Made by a program: the position numbers and the translations under genes
Part shown: positions 37,232 through 46,780 of the stretch, in pieces
Position numbering within the stretch: the stretch's first letter is position 1
How the letters are laid out: every line of letters starts with the position of its first letter
NCBI RefSeq assembly: GCF_000316665.1
Contig: NC_019678.1
Span: forward strand, 7,969,001-8,033,000
Reading direction: 5' to 3'
Origin: Rivularia sp. PCC 7116
GTDB taxonomy: Bacteria > Cyanobacteriota > Cyanobacteriia > Cyanobacteriales > Nostocaceae
DNA length: 64,000 nt
Notes under the pieces: generated by a model
Told to the model about the DNA's origin: nothing
What the model saw: only the letters and a program-made list of their open reading frames with translations
The model's database searches: none

Positions 37232-37260
37232 AAACCCGGTTTTTTGAAAAAGCCGGGTTC
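37232..37260 (+). terminator. Hairpin after the Calx-beta gene
   Basis: AACCCGG, then TTTTTTGAAAAAG, then CCGGGTT, 20 bp past the stop codon. The stem is strong and its inner T/A runs can also pair. No T-run follows, so efficiency as a terminator is uncertain. Confidence 0.5.
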
Positions 37261-38964
37261 GTTCACACATTCTTAAATTCACAAAATTTACCAATTACAT
37301 TCCTCCAAACGAGTGCATAAGTCCTAAATAACTATCTTGTTCGAGTTAAAGAAACTAACTTAATTCATAATTGTTTTGAGATAAACCAATCATTAACTAG
37401 TAAGAAAAGTAGAAAAATATTTATTTTATTTGCTTAAACTATTTTTTAACAAATCATAATCCAAATTTTTGTTCAGGTATGCATAATACACTATAAATAA
37501 AATTATTATCTGGAAATCAAAATAGAAATACCAGAAGATAATATTGTTTTTGCATTTTCCTCCGTGGAATCTAATTCCTTAACTTGGATTCCACTTTTTT
37601 TATCATTTTCAATTAAAAGAGTATTCTTTTATTCTATTTACACTTCATTTTATAAATTATATTTTTTCCATATTCATACTCTAATATAATCCTAGTTATA
37701 GTATATCTAAATTCCAGTTTTATTAGTATTTGAATCAATCTATGAGCTATATCATTAACTTCTCAAAAACTTGACTCAACTATATCTTTAGAGTTGAGCA
37801 AAAATAAATTGATAGCATTCTCAACCCCAGCGTTCCTGAGAGGATGTTTTAAAAGTCTTCTTGTCTGTAGCAAAACGTTCTAAATCCCCCATTATCCCGC
37901 TTAAAAAGGGGGACTTTGATTCCGATTCCCCCTTTTTTAAGGGGGGTTAGGGGAGATCGATAAGTGTTTCAAATCACAGCTAACCACTTTTCAAACAACC
38001 TCTAAATTCTCGAACAGGTTGCTAATGGTTATTCTCGTGAGAACATTTACAAGGCGATCGCCATCTGCAAAATATGCCTTTTAATTCGGATTAACCTTAA
38101 ATCCTTGGAAACTATAATAATTATTTCTTCTTAAACGGATTGTGCTCGACTACCTTATCTATAAATAAACCTATAATTTTCTCATTACTCAGTTGATTAA
38201 ATCAAATTGATATCTGTCTAATATTAAGCAATGTAAACAAGAGTCAGATAAATTTTGTAAATTCAAGGAAATTACTGCAAAATGACAGGTTGCGTACTAC
38301 AAAAAATAAACGAGATTTTAAGCTTTGAAGCAGTAAAAATAAAAGTTTGTATTACTTTCGCCAGCCTACAAATAGTATGTTACATACTGTAACTCCTATA
38401 CTGCTGTTGGACTATTGATAATAGCATCAATAAGAATCGAAAACATTGCGAAGTATTTAGAAAAATATAGTTTTTTGTATCGGAATATTTGATTGTTGTT
38501 TTAGTAAGGGATTATTAGGGATTATATAAAGGAGTTTTCTTTAAAGCGATTGAAAAGTAGTGTTGTTTATCTGGAAACACTGTTATTTTTGGGTAGACGA
38601 AAAAGCAACACCAGATAAAATGTTGATGCTGCTGATAGTGGCGGTTATTTATCAATTGCAATGTGGCTTAGAAAAATAAAAAAGTAAGATAAATTTTAAC
38701 TGTAGATTTGGCTAGGGAGTACAATTTTCTCAACTTATATTTTAGGTTTCGCCCCTTATCGCTTAATCCTTATAGGGTGTTGGGTTGCACTTCGCTTAAC
38801 CCAACCTACCAAGAGGCACTTAACCCTGCAAAATTAATGTGGTGGAGTAGTAGTGGTCCTTTTCATTTATTCTGACGGGTTTATTTTTCTCAAAATTCTT
38901 TTCTCCCCCTGCTCCCCTGCTTGTCAAAACCCACCATATTTAATGCAAAGGAATAGTAGTTCTA
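37261..38964. other. 1.7-kb gene-free stretch with cyanobacterial extragenic repeats
   Basis: No gene found. It contains a C/G-rich palindromic repeat at 37881-37963 (AAATCCCCC, AAAAAGGGGGACTTTGATTCC-like, CCCCCTTTTTTAAGGGGGG) and a HIP1 site near 38056. It also holds a GTTGGGTT/AACCCAAC hairpin at 38778-38806 related to the ends of the 2058/3872 repeat, and a weak AAAAGT pair at 37397-37417. The rest is AT-rich, with no other structure I can name. Confidence 0.6.
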
Positions 38965-39606
38965 CTATCTGCTTGTTCTGATGGGCTTAAACTTCCAAAG
39001 CTGTCCGGAAACGTTTTGGCAGTTATCCATAAATGCTGCTCCCTTTAGAGTGGAACTAGGAGCAAACTTGTTACCTTCGAGGCACTTGTTTTCCTTTTCT
39101 AGAAACATTGTTGTCAAACGAAAATATCCATTTCTTGCCGGTATTAGTTTCCAAAGCTGTCCTGTAACGTTTTGGCAGTTGTCCATAAATGCGGCTCCCT
39201 TCAAAGTGGAATTAGGAGCAAACCTATTACCTTCAAGGCACTTGTTTTCCTTCTCTAGAAATTGTGTCTTCATACGGAAGTAACCATTTCCAGCCGGTAC
39301 CAACTTCCAAGACTGCCCGGAAACGTTTTGGCAGTTATCCATAAATGCTGCTCCACCGAGAGTCGAACCACGAGCTACCTTGTTACCTTCGAGGCACTTG
39401 TTTTCCTTCTCTAAAAACATGGTTGTGAGCTTATAGAAGCGATTAGGTTTTGGCTTAGAGGCTATAACTTTCTTAGCGGAAGCAACATTAACTTTTATCG
39501 CCTCGGCTGAACTAGGAGTCAATATCATTCCTCCTAACATTGAAACTAAAGCTGCACTACTAAACAAAGCACGGCGTAGATTGATTGTTAATTTATCGTT
39601 TTTCAT
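38965..39606 (-). CDS. Secreted ricin-type lectin-like protein with three near-identical repeats
   Basis: I prefer the ATG at 39606 (MKNDKLTINLRRALFSSAAL), because it gives a proper signal peptide ending TPSSAEA; the frame is open to 39630. The mature protein is three ~48-residue units: YKLTTMFLEKENKCLEGNKV, then GSTLGGAAFMDNCQNVSGQS, then WKLVPAGNGYF. Each unit has one Q-x-W-like element (GQSWKL, GQLWKL, GQLWKF) and two cysteines. This is the pattern of a beta-trefoil ricin-B-like domain. The repeats are nearly identical in DNA, implying recent duplication or gene conversion. Sugar specificity unknown. Confidence 0.75.
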   Translation of the reverse strand: MKNDKLTINLRRALFSSAALVSMLGGMILTPSSAEAIKVNVASAKKVIASKPKPNRFYKLTTMFLEKENKCLEGNKVARGSTLGGAAFMDNCQNVSGQSWKLVPAGNGYFRMKTQFLEKENKCLEGNRFAPNSTLKGAAFMDNCQNVTGQLWKLIPARNGYFRLTTMFLEKENKCLEGNKFAPSSTLKGAAFMDNCQNVSGQLWKFKPIRTSR

Positions 39607-39749
39607 GTCAATAATTCCTTTAAATTCCAAAAAATGAGGTTTTTGTGTCTCACATCTTTTAATCGGGTCAGCTTCTGTAAGCTTATGCAGTATTTCTAAA
39701 TTTTTCTCGAAAAAGGTACAAGTGAATAATAAGAGTGCGCCTACGACAT

Positions 39750-39792
39750 AAAAAAATCAGCAGCATCCGGCTTTGTCCGGAAAACTGCTGAT
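39750..39792 (-). terminator. Likely terminator downstream of the DM13 gene
   Basis: On the minus strand, ATCAGCAG ... CTGCTGAT forms a stem with an inner CCGG/CCGG hairpin and is followed by a run of six T. It lies 131 bp past the DM13 stop at 39923. Confidence 0.7.
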
Positions 39793-39922
39793 GGAATAGT
39801 GTGTGTGGTTTTAGAGCAATAAGAAAATAAAGATAAATTTTACATATAAAGGTGAATTTTAAATCGGTGAAGTAAGAGCAGTTGTCAGGCACGAATAACT
39901 TTTTACTGACAACTGTTAAAGA

Positions 39923-40423
39923 CTAAGCACCCTGCAATCTAGCAAAACCAAAGGTGACGTTAAATTCTTCACACCAAATCGCTACAGATTTAAAGTCATC
40001 TAAATCAAAGTTGGCAGGAATTTCGTAACGTTGAGCGCCATCGAAGCGTTGTAAGTTAGCCAAGGTTACATAATTTTTTTCTTGTAAGTTAACGGGTACG
40101 GTGCTTTTGCGATGTAAAACAACTCTTACTTTTGGTCCTCGTGCTGTGGTGAATCCTTTACTGAATTCCAGATAACGCTTACCGTTTTTCTCCACAATCT
40201 TAGCCGTACCGTTGGTGGGATGGTCTTGTTCTGTGGTTACGAAGCTACCGGATGAAAGTAATGATTTTGATTGTGATTTTGATACTCGGGATTTTCTTGC
40301 TAATTCAAAACCGCTACTAGGGTGATTGGCTGAAGCCGATGGTGCGTTGAGTGCCAATTGTCCGACGCTGCCGAATAATACGATTGATGCAATTCCGAAT
40401 CCAGCTAGTTTGTTGAGTTTCAT
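39923..40423 (-). CDS. Exported DM13-domain protein
   Basis: 166 aa with a signal peptide (MKLNKLAGFGIASIVLFGSV...SASAN). The rest is a DM13 domain: GSFVTTEQDHPTNGTAKIVE, then GKRYLEFSKGFTTARGPKVR, then AIWCEEFNVTFGFARL with the single conserved Cys. DM13 is a small beta-rich extracellular domain proposed to act in electron transfer or redox reactions of adjoining domains. Here it stands alone, as in several cyanobacteria. Neighbouring genes on this strand are the ricin-like protein and a broken flavoreductase. Role unknown. Confidence 0.85.
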   Translation of the reverse strand: MKLNKLAGFGIASIVLFGSVGQLALNAPSASANHPSSGFELARKSRVSKSQSKSLLSSGSFVTTEQDHPTNGTAKIVEKNGKRYLEFSKGFTTARGPKVRVVLHRKSTVPVNLQEKNYVTLANLQRFDGAQRYEIPANFDLDDFKSVAIWCEEFNVTFGFARLQGA

Positions 40424-40716
40424 TTGTTGTTACCTCTTGTTGGGGTTTGTTGTTTCTCCGTCCTTAATTACTAATATCGGGGATGAAGCTGAGGTGGTAA
40501 TGATTAATAAATGAGGTAACCCTAAGAGTTATATGAGAAAACTGAGAGGTAAAATTCTGCTGTAATCGTTCATTTCGATTTTCAATTTTTCTACTTGACG
40601 ACGTAAAGCAGTTGCTTCTTGTTTTGGTTGGGTGATATTTTGATTAATGCCTTCATAATGTAGATAAAATAATTAGATGTAGAAACGAGACGTAGCAGCC
40701 CCGTCTCTACATTTGT

Positions 40717-41151
40717 TTAAGAAATTTCTACGGTAGAATTATCAGAAACTCGATCTAACCATTTCTCAGCTTTGGAATAATTATCTTTCTGCAACTGTTT
40801 GATGGCTTTTTTAAAGTTCAATGTCACTCCCCAAACGTCGGTATTAAAACGATTTTCCTGCTTCATTTTGTCGAAGAAATCTACCGCTTCAATGTGCGAT
40901 AATCCACCTTGATTTTTAGCGATCGCCATCAAAACATCAAATACATCATCAGCCATTTTCGCATCACCACAGACGTAATAATGACATTTCGGATGGCTCA
41001 GATATGCCCATACTTGTTTTGAGCAAAGTCCCTGACGAGTTTTACCAGCGTCGGTTTTTACTTGTAATACTCCCACGGCGATTTGAATTTGCTGGGGATG
41101 AAGTAAAGGAGAGGAGGAAATTGAGTAAAGCCGGGGTTTGATTTTAGGCAA
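40717..41151 (-). pseudogene. Diflavin-reductase-like fragment with internal deletion
   Basis: The open frame begins inside a family: MPKIKPRLYSISSSPLLHPQ is the FAD-binding RxYS motif region of sulfite-reductase/P450-reductase flavoproteins. KTRQGLCS is the next conserved block, and the protein then jumps directly to KQVWAYLSHPKCHYYVCGDA and KMADDVFDVL, the end of the NADPH domain. The ~100 residues normally between GLCS and the VWxxL helix, including the NADP-binding Gly-rich loop, are absent. The N-terminal part is also missing. Probably a dead remnant. Confidence 0.7.
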
Positions 41152-41169
41152 TAATTCTATAAGTACCGA

Positions 41170-41478
41170 TTAAATTTCATTCCAGCGTCTTTCAAAATCT
41201 GCAGCTTCCCATTCCTGCTCCTGAGCGATAACTTCCAAAAACTGCCGTGCTTTTGTCAAATAAAGTCTGCCAAGCTTGACGTAAATCTGCATCAAAATCG
41301 GGAACGTGTCTTTCAAACAAACCGAACATCGTATCGGAAATTGCTGGATAAGCGCAGGATGGAACCCCAGCATTGCTATGTACTTTCCCCAGCTATTGAC
41401 GGCAGAAACTTCTCTCAAATGAATTATTCGCTGTTTCTCTTGGATGCTAGGAATGCTGGTAGATACCATAAATTTCAA
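41170..41478 (-). pseudogene. Upstream remnant of the same gene region, frameshifted
   Basis: An open frame of 102 codons with mixed composition. In a second frame of the same strand (around 41210-41340) a more protein-like stretch appears, MFGLFERHVPDFDADLRQAW and then QTLFDKSTA. This suggests a former coding region with a frame change. I cannot name the family. Its position 18 bp upstream of the reductase fragment suggests both come from one larger protein. Confidence 0.4.
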
Positions 41479-41571
41479 ATAAAAATATTATATTAGATAG
41501 ACCAATTTTATAATAACCATTGCTTTATAAGTATGTACTACCACAACCTCAATTAATGTGTACTAATTTTA

Positions 41572-41598
41572 TAAAGTAGGAAAAGTCAGAAAAGAATG
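41572..41598 (+). promoter_or_regulatory. Triple AAAAGTNNN repeat between divergent genes
   Basis: TAAAGTAGG, AAAAGTCAG, AAAAGAATG with a 9-bp period, 234 bp before the AAA-protein gene at 41832. Confidence 0.45.
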
Positions 41599-41831
41599 TT
41601 TTATCTAGGATAAAGGCATAAGAAAATTTTAGATATAAATAGTTAAGAATTTTAATTAGATTTCGAGTTTTAGATTGTCAACCGTATTAAGCAAAAGGCA
41701 GTAACACACTCATCGTTTAAAAGTCTTGTGTGATTTTAAGGTTTGTGTAAAAAAATAGTTCTTCTGTCGATAAAGTTCTCTAAAAAGATTTAAAATAATT
41801 TGATTCGGATAATTATATTTAGAGTTTTAGC

Positions 41832-43262
41832 ATGAATGCTGATGAAGCATTGAGAATTGTGGAGTTACAGGTGCTATTTCGCCAACTTTCTCCCATAGAA
41901 CGACTCATATTCTGTCAATCCTGGCAGGGTAAAGGCTATATTGAAATGGCTCAAGGTTCTGGCTATAATAGCAATTATTTTAAGGAAGTAGGTTCCAGAT
42001 TGTGGCATCATCTTTCTGAGGTCATGGGACAAAAAGTAAGTAAAAAGAACTTGCAAATAGTCTTTAAAGACTATCAACCAAATTCTACAAATATTGATGA
42101 TAATGTTGCTTCATCACAATTATGCGAACAAACGACAGTAGAAGAAACCATTACAAGTCATTTTTCAGAATCGATTAATTGCCAGCATATTATAGAGAAA
42201 AATTCACAATTACCGAACCAAATTTTTTTTACTTACATCAAATTTCCCAACGGTCCAGTTCCTTTAAATTCTCCCTTATATATTAAACGTCCTCCAGTTG
42301 AAGAACTAGTTTTAAAAGAAGTTCATAAACCAGGATGCGTGATTAGAATTAAAGCTCCCAAAAAGATGGGGAAAAGCTCTTTACTTCATCGGATTATTGC
42401 TCATACACAAACCAACAACTATCAAACCGTTTATATAGACTTTCAAGAAGCTGATAACATAATTTTCACTTCCCTTGATAAATTTCTCCGTTGGCTTTGT
42501 GCTAACGTCACTAGACAACTACGCTTACCTCCCAAATTAGATGATTATTGGGATGAAGATATGGGAAGCAAAGTTAGCTGTAAAATTTATTTTGAAGCTT
42601 ACTTACTTTCTCAAATCGATTCACCAATCGTTTTAGCTTTAAATGAAGTCAATCAAATTTTCGAGTATCCTACAATTGCTCGCGACTTCTTGCCGATGTT
42701 GAGATTTTGGTATGAAATCGCCCAACAAATCGAAACTTGGCAGAAATTACGAATGATTGTCGCTCATACTACCGAAAGCTATGTCCCGCTCCACATCAAC
42801 CAATCTCCCTTCAACGTTGGATTGGCGATCGCACTACCTTATTTTACTTTAGAACAAGTCCAAGATTTAGCCCAACGCTACGGTTTGAACTGGGAAGATA
42901 TTACGTATACGCAACAGTTAATGGAAATGGTAGGGGGACATCCTTATTTAATAAACCTAGCGCTATATTATTTGTGCCAAGAAGAAATGACATTACCTGA
43001 ATTATTGCAAAAATCTACCACACAAACAGGGATTTATAGCAACCATCTCCGGAGTCATTTATTAACCTTAAGACAAGAGCCAGAATTATCGTCAGCATTA
43101 GATAAAATAATTAATAGCGACAGCAGTGTAGAAATCGATGCGATAATCGCCTATAAATTAGAAAGTATGGGTTTGATACAATTAGATGGCAATTTATCTA
43201 GACCAAGCTGTAAGCTTTATCGTCTTTATTTTCAAGAAAACCTCTCTTTCAGTGAACAGTGA
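41832..43262 (+). CDS. HTH plus AAA-like (AAA_35) ATPase, first gene of signalling module
   Basis: 476 aa. Residues 1-80 (EALRIVELQVLFRQLSPIER, then YIEMAQGSGYNSNYFKEVGS, then RLWHHLSEVMG) form the winged-helix-like N-terminal domain found on cyanobacterial VWA/MoxR-associated and NTPase signalling proteins. From ~155 follows an AAA-like domain with Walker A APKKMGKSSLLHR and Walker B-type IVLALNEVNQIF. A winged-helix end contains MVGGHPYLINLALYYL. Such proteins act as STAND/AAA-type switches. The next gene, 148 bp downstream, encodes a related ATPase fused to CHASE2. Function in the cell is inferred. Confidence 0.82.
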   Translation: MNADEALRIVELQVLFRQLSPIERLIFCQSWQGKGYIEMAQGSGYNSNYFKEVGSRLWHHLSEVMGQKVSKKNLQIVFKDYQPNSTNIDDNVASSQLCEQTTVEETITSHFSESINCQHIIEKNSQLPNQIFFTYIKFPNGPVPLNSPLYIKRPPVEELVLKEVHKPGCVIRIKAPKKMGKSSLLHRIIAHTQTNNYQTVYIDFQEADNIIFTSLDKFLRWLCANVTRQLRLPPKLDDYWDEDMGSKVSCKIYFEAYLLSQIDSPIVLALNEVNQIFEYPTIARDFLPMLRFWYEIAQQIETWQKLRMIVAHTTESYVPLHINQSPFNVGLAIALPYFTLEQVQDLAQRYGLNWEDITYTQQLMEMVGGHPYLINLALYYLCQEEMTLPELLQKSTTQTGIYSNHLRSHLLTLRQEPELSSALDKIINSDSSVEIDAIIAYKLESMGLIQLDGNLSRPSCKLYRLYFQENLSFSEQ

Positions 43263-43410
43263 ACAGTGAGCAGTGAGCAGTGAGCAGTTATCAGTTAATA
43301 GAGGGGGAAGATAGGGAAGAGAGGGAGATGGGGAGATAAGGAGAAATTTAAAACTCCATACTTACTACTTACTCCTAACAGCTAACCACTAACCACTAAC
43401 AACTAACGTA
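43254..43410. repeat. Short tandem heptamer repeats and polypurine tract
   Basis: CAGTGAG heptamers at 43257-43288, a G/A-rich tract at 43303-43340 and CTAACCA heptamers at 43380-43405. Typical STRR sequences of heterocystous cyanobacteria, filling the gap between the two ATPase genes. Confidence 0.65.
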
Positions 43411-46149
43411 GTGAAATACCAAATCGGTGGAAGTCTAAAAAAAGACGCACCAAGTTACATCGAAAGAAAGGCTGATTCTCAGATATATGATGCATTGATT
43501 CGAGGTGAATTTTGTTATGTCTTCAATTCCCGTCAAATGGGAAAATCTTCGCTGTTGGTAAGAACCCGTGCTAGATTGCTTGGAGAAGGATTTCTCTGTA
43601 CCACTGTCGATATGACTAATATTGGTAGTGAAAATGTTACTCCATTGCAATGGTATAAAGGTGTAGTTGGTGATATTTGGTCTGGTTTTGGACTGTCAGG
43701 AGAAGTTAATCTAAAAACTTGGTGGCAAGAATGGGAAGAAATTTCTTTATTACAAAGGTTAAGCAAGTTTATTTCGGAGGTATTGCTGGTAAAATTCCCC
43801 GAACAGAGATTATTTATATTTATTGATGAGATAGATAACATTCTCAGTCTTGATTTTACAGTAGATGATTTTTTTGCTTTAATTCGCTACTGCTACAACC
43901 AAAGAGCTATTAATCCAGAATACGAAAGAATCACTTTTGCAATATTTGGAGTTGCTACTCCTACAGATTTAATCCAAAATAAAAAATCAACACCTTTCAA
44001 TATTGGAAAATCTATAGAATTAACAGGTTTTACTTTAAATGAATCTCTCTGTTTGGCGCAAGGATTACATTTAGGGGCAATTGAATTAAATCAAGCTGCT
44101 TTACAAGAAATACTAAACTGGACGGAAGGACAACCCTTTTTAACTCAAAAACTTTGCCATCTAATTGCAAATCAGGGATGGGGAGAAGGCAAGGAATATA
44201 ATCAAATCAATGCCCAAACTTTAGTTTCCAACATTGTGGAATCGCGAATCATTCAACGTTGGGAATCTCAAGATGAACCTTTGCATTTACGAACTATCAG
44301 AGACAGGATTCTGAATAACGATGCCATTGCAGCTAGTGTATTAGGAACATATCAACAAATTTTGTTGGACGAACAAGTTCTAACCGATCATAGTAGGGAA
44401 AAGATAGAGTTGTTGCTGTCGGGTTTGGTAATTAGTCAAGGAGATAGATTAAAAGTCAAAAATTTTATTTATGCGAGAATTTTTGATTTAGAATGGGTTG
44501 CCAAGCACTTAGATAATTTACGTCCTTATTCTCAAAGTTTAAATATTTGGATTAGTTCTCAACAGCAGGATAAATCTCAATTATTGACAGGAATTGAATT
44601 GCAGCAAGCCTTTGCCTGGTCACAAAATAAACAGCTTTCCGATATCGATTACCGATTTATTGCAGCAAGTCAAGAATTAATTAAACAAGAAATTTCGCGG
44701 GATTTAGATACAGAAAAAGTTGAAAAACAAAAAGCTTTGTTTGCCCTACAGGCTGCTCGCGAAGCTAGTAGAATATTAGCAGAAGCAAGGAAATATGCAA
44801 AACGGAATGTCAAACAAATTCGTCTTGGTAAACGTTGGATTTTAGGTATTACTATAGCTGTAGCTGGTGCGATTATACTTCTACGCGGCGCTGGTGTTTT
44901 GCAGCCAATGGAATGGAATATGTTGGATAGATTTATCCAAAACCGTCCTTCATCGGGAATTGATCCTCGTGTCGTGATAATTACTATTGATGAACCGGAT
45001 TTACAGCAAATTGGACAGTATCCGATTCCAGATAAAGTTTTAGCTCAAGCACTGAATAAACTAAAAAGCTATCAACCGAGAAATATTGGTTTAGATTTAT
45101 ATAGAGACTTACCAGTAAGTCCGGGTACTGAGGAATTAACGCAAATTTTCAAGACAACTCCTAATTTAATCGGGATTGAAAAATTTGTCGGTAGTAAAGT
45201 AGCACCACCACCAGTTTTGGATAAATTAGGACAGGTAGGATTAGCAGATCAAGTGTTGGATGGAGATGGAAAAGTTCGTCGTGCTTTGCTTTCGGTAGGT
45301 TCTTCCAAAACAAAATTAAGATATAATCTCAGCGCTGTATTAGCATTTGACTATTTAAAAGCAGAAGGTATTACTCCTGAATCTATTCCCGAAAATCCTT
45401 ATTATAGACAATTAGGAAAGGGGATATTAATTCCTTTTCGATCTAATGATGGTGGTTACATTCGTGCTGATGCTGGAGGTTATCAAATAATATTAAATTA
45501 CCACGGTACAATAGAAGACTTTGAAAACTTTTCGATTACAGATTTATTAAATGATAATGTACCACCACAAGCAATTAAAGATAAGATTGTTTTAATAGGT
45601 TCAATTGCAGAAAGCATCAACGACTTATTTCAAACACCTTACAGCACAAGATTATTTGGACCACCGACGCAAATGGCTGGAGTGACAATCAACGCAAACA
45701 TTGTCAGCCAAATTATTAGCGCTGCTAAGACTGGTAGACCAATGTTAAGGGTATGGTGGGAACCAATAGAATGGCTGTGGATATTATTGTGGTCTGGAAT
45801 CGGTGCGGTACTAAGCTGGCATTGGAAATCTTTAAATTCATTAATACCATTTATATTAATTGCAGCAGCAGGTTTAATAGCAATTACTTACCTGCTATTT
45901 AACATCGGTTGGTGGATTCCCATCATCCCGCCGATTTTTGGATTAATAGTTGCAGCTATTACTTTACCGATTTTTACTTCTAGGGAATTAGAGAAAATTC
46001 AGCTTAGTCAAATTGTTGAGGTGTTATTAGCCATTAAAGAACAGCCAGCAGTAGCACAAATCGCGATTGAATATCTCAAGCAAGGCGAAAGTCAAGAAAA
46101 TCAAACTTTAATTGATGAAACAGTTTTTAATATTTCTTCAAAAGACTAA
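43411..46149 (+). CDS. AAA-like ATPase fused to CHASE2 sensor domain
   Basis: 912 aa; the start is GTG at 43411 (KYQIGGSLKKDAPSYIERKA follows). Residues ~1-330 are the AAA-like domain, with Walker A NSRQMGKSSLLVR, TTVDMTNIG and Walker B LFIFIDEIDNIL. A transmembrane segment near 480 (WILGITIAVAGAIILL) precedes a CHASE2 extracytoplasmic sensor: MEWNMLDRFIQNRPSSGIDP, VVIITIDEPDLQQIGQYPIP, KIVLIGSIAESINDLFQTPY. Three further membrane helices end near residue 870, leaving a short cytoplasmic tail. CHASE2 normally feeds kinases or cyclases; here it feeds an ATPase switch. It sits between another AAA protein and a VWA protein. Confidence 0.9.
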   Translation: MKYQIGGSLKKDAPSYIERKADSQIYDALIRGEFCYVFNSRQMGKSSLLVRTRARLLGEGFLCTTVDMTNIGSENVTPLQWYKGVVGDIWSGFGLSGEVNLKTWWQEWEEISLLQRLSKFISEVLLVKFPEQRLFIFIDEIDNILSLDFTVDDFFALIRYCYNQRAINPEYERITFAIFGVATPTDLIQNKKSTPFNIGKSIELTGFTLNESLCLAQGLHLGAIELNQAALQEILNWTEGQPFLTQKLCHLIANQGWGEGKEYNQINAQTLVSNIVESRIIQRWESQDEPLHLRTIRDRILNNDAIAASVLGTYQQILLDEQVLTDHSREKIELLLSGLVISQGDRLKVKNFIYARIFDLEWVAKHLDNLRPYSQSLNIWISSQQQDKSQLLTGIELQQAFAWSQNKQLSDIDYRFIAASQELIKQEISRDLDTEKVEKQKALFALQAAREASRILAEARKYAKRNVKQIRLGKRWILGITIAVAGAIILLRGAGVLQPMEWNMLDRFIQNRPSSGIDPRVVIITIDEPDLQQIGQYPIPDKVLAQALNKLKSYQPRNIGLDLYRDLPVSPGTEELTQIFKTTPNLIGIEKFVGSKVAPPPVLDKLGQVGLADQVLDGDGKVRRALLSVGSSKTKLRYNLSAVLAFDYLKAEGITPESIPENPYYRQLGKGILIPFRSNDGGYIRADAGGYQIILNYHGTIEDFENFSITDLLNDNVPPQAIKDKIVLIGSIAESINDLFQTPYSTRLFGPPTQMAGVTINANIVSQIISAAKTGRPMLRVWWEPIEWLWILLWSGIGAVLSWHWKSLNSLIPFILIAAAGLIAITYLLFNIGWWIPIIPPIFGLIVAAITLPIFTSRELEKIQLSQIVEVLLAIKEQPAVAQIAIEYLKQGESQENQTLIDETVFNISSKD

Positions 46150-46780
46150 TCTCAGGTCTTTAAATATCTGACTAAAGAATGACAAAGCATACTTTTATTA
46201 CTTTTGTTACCTTTCAAGGATGAGATAAAAGTAGTCCGATTTTCTGGAAAAGCTTATATATTTATTATTTTTGAATAATTTAGGATGCTTATATGCAATC
46301 TACCTGCGATTGTGGAACATACTTTTCATACTTTTTTAGTAGCGTTGTTTTAAAATATGCTTTCGTGATAAAAAAGTAAGTAAAGAATTTAATTTTATTT
46401 TTGTATATCACTAAATGAATATTGTTATACAATGCATTTAGTAACTAAAAATTAGCGGTCACACTCTTTCCAAAGCATTAATTATCTTTAATTGCGGAAG
46501 GCAAATTCTTATTGAAATCTATTATAAGGAGCAACATTTAAATATATAGTGAATCAGAATATTAGCCGATATAAACTCAACGCTAAACTGCATTGATAGT
46601 CATCATTTTCTTCAATTGGAATTGGAGAAACTTACTTTAGTTTAGAATTCATCGCGTTTAATCTTTTCCCATCAATTTATTTGCTTCTCCAAACACAATA
46701 AATGACTTCAAAGCTTATTAGTTGACAATTCAGCTATGAACTTATTTAATTTCAACCTAAGAAAAAAACGAGACAGGAAT
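46150..46780. other. Long leader of the VWA gene with two AAAAGT-type sites
   Basis: No gene. Minus-strand AAAAGT pairs lie at 46188-46215 (AAAAGTAAT AAAAGTATG) and 46318-46337 (AAAAGTATG AAAAGTATG). The remaining ~400 bp is AT-rich and should hold the promoter of the VWA gene. Confidence 0.5.
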
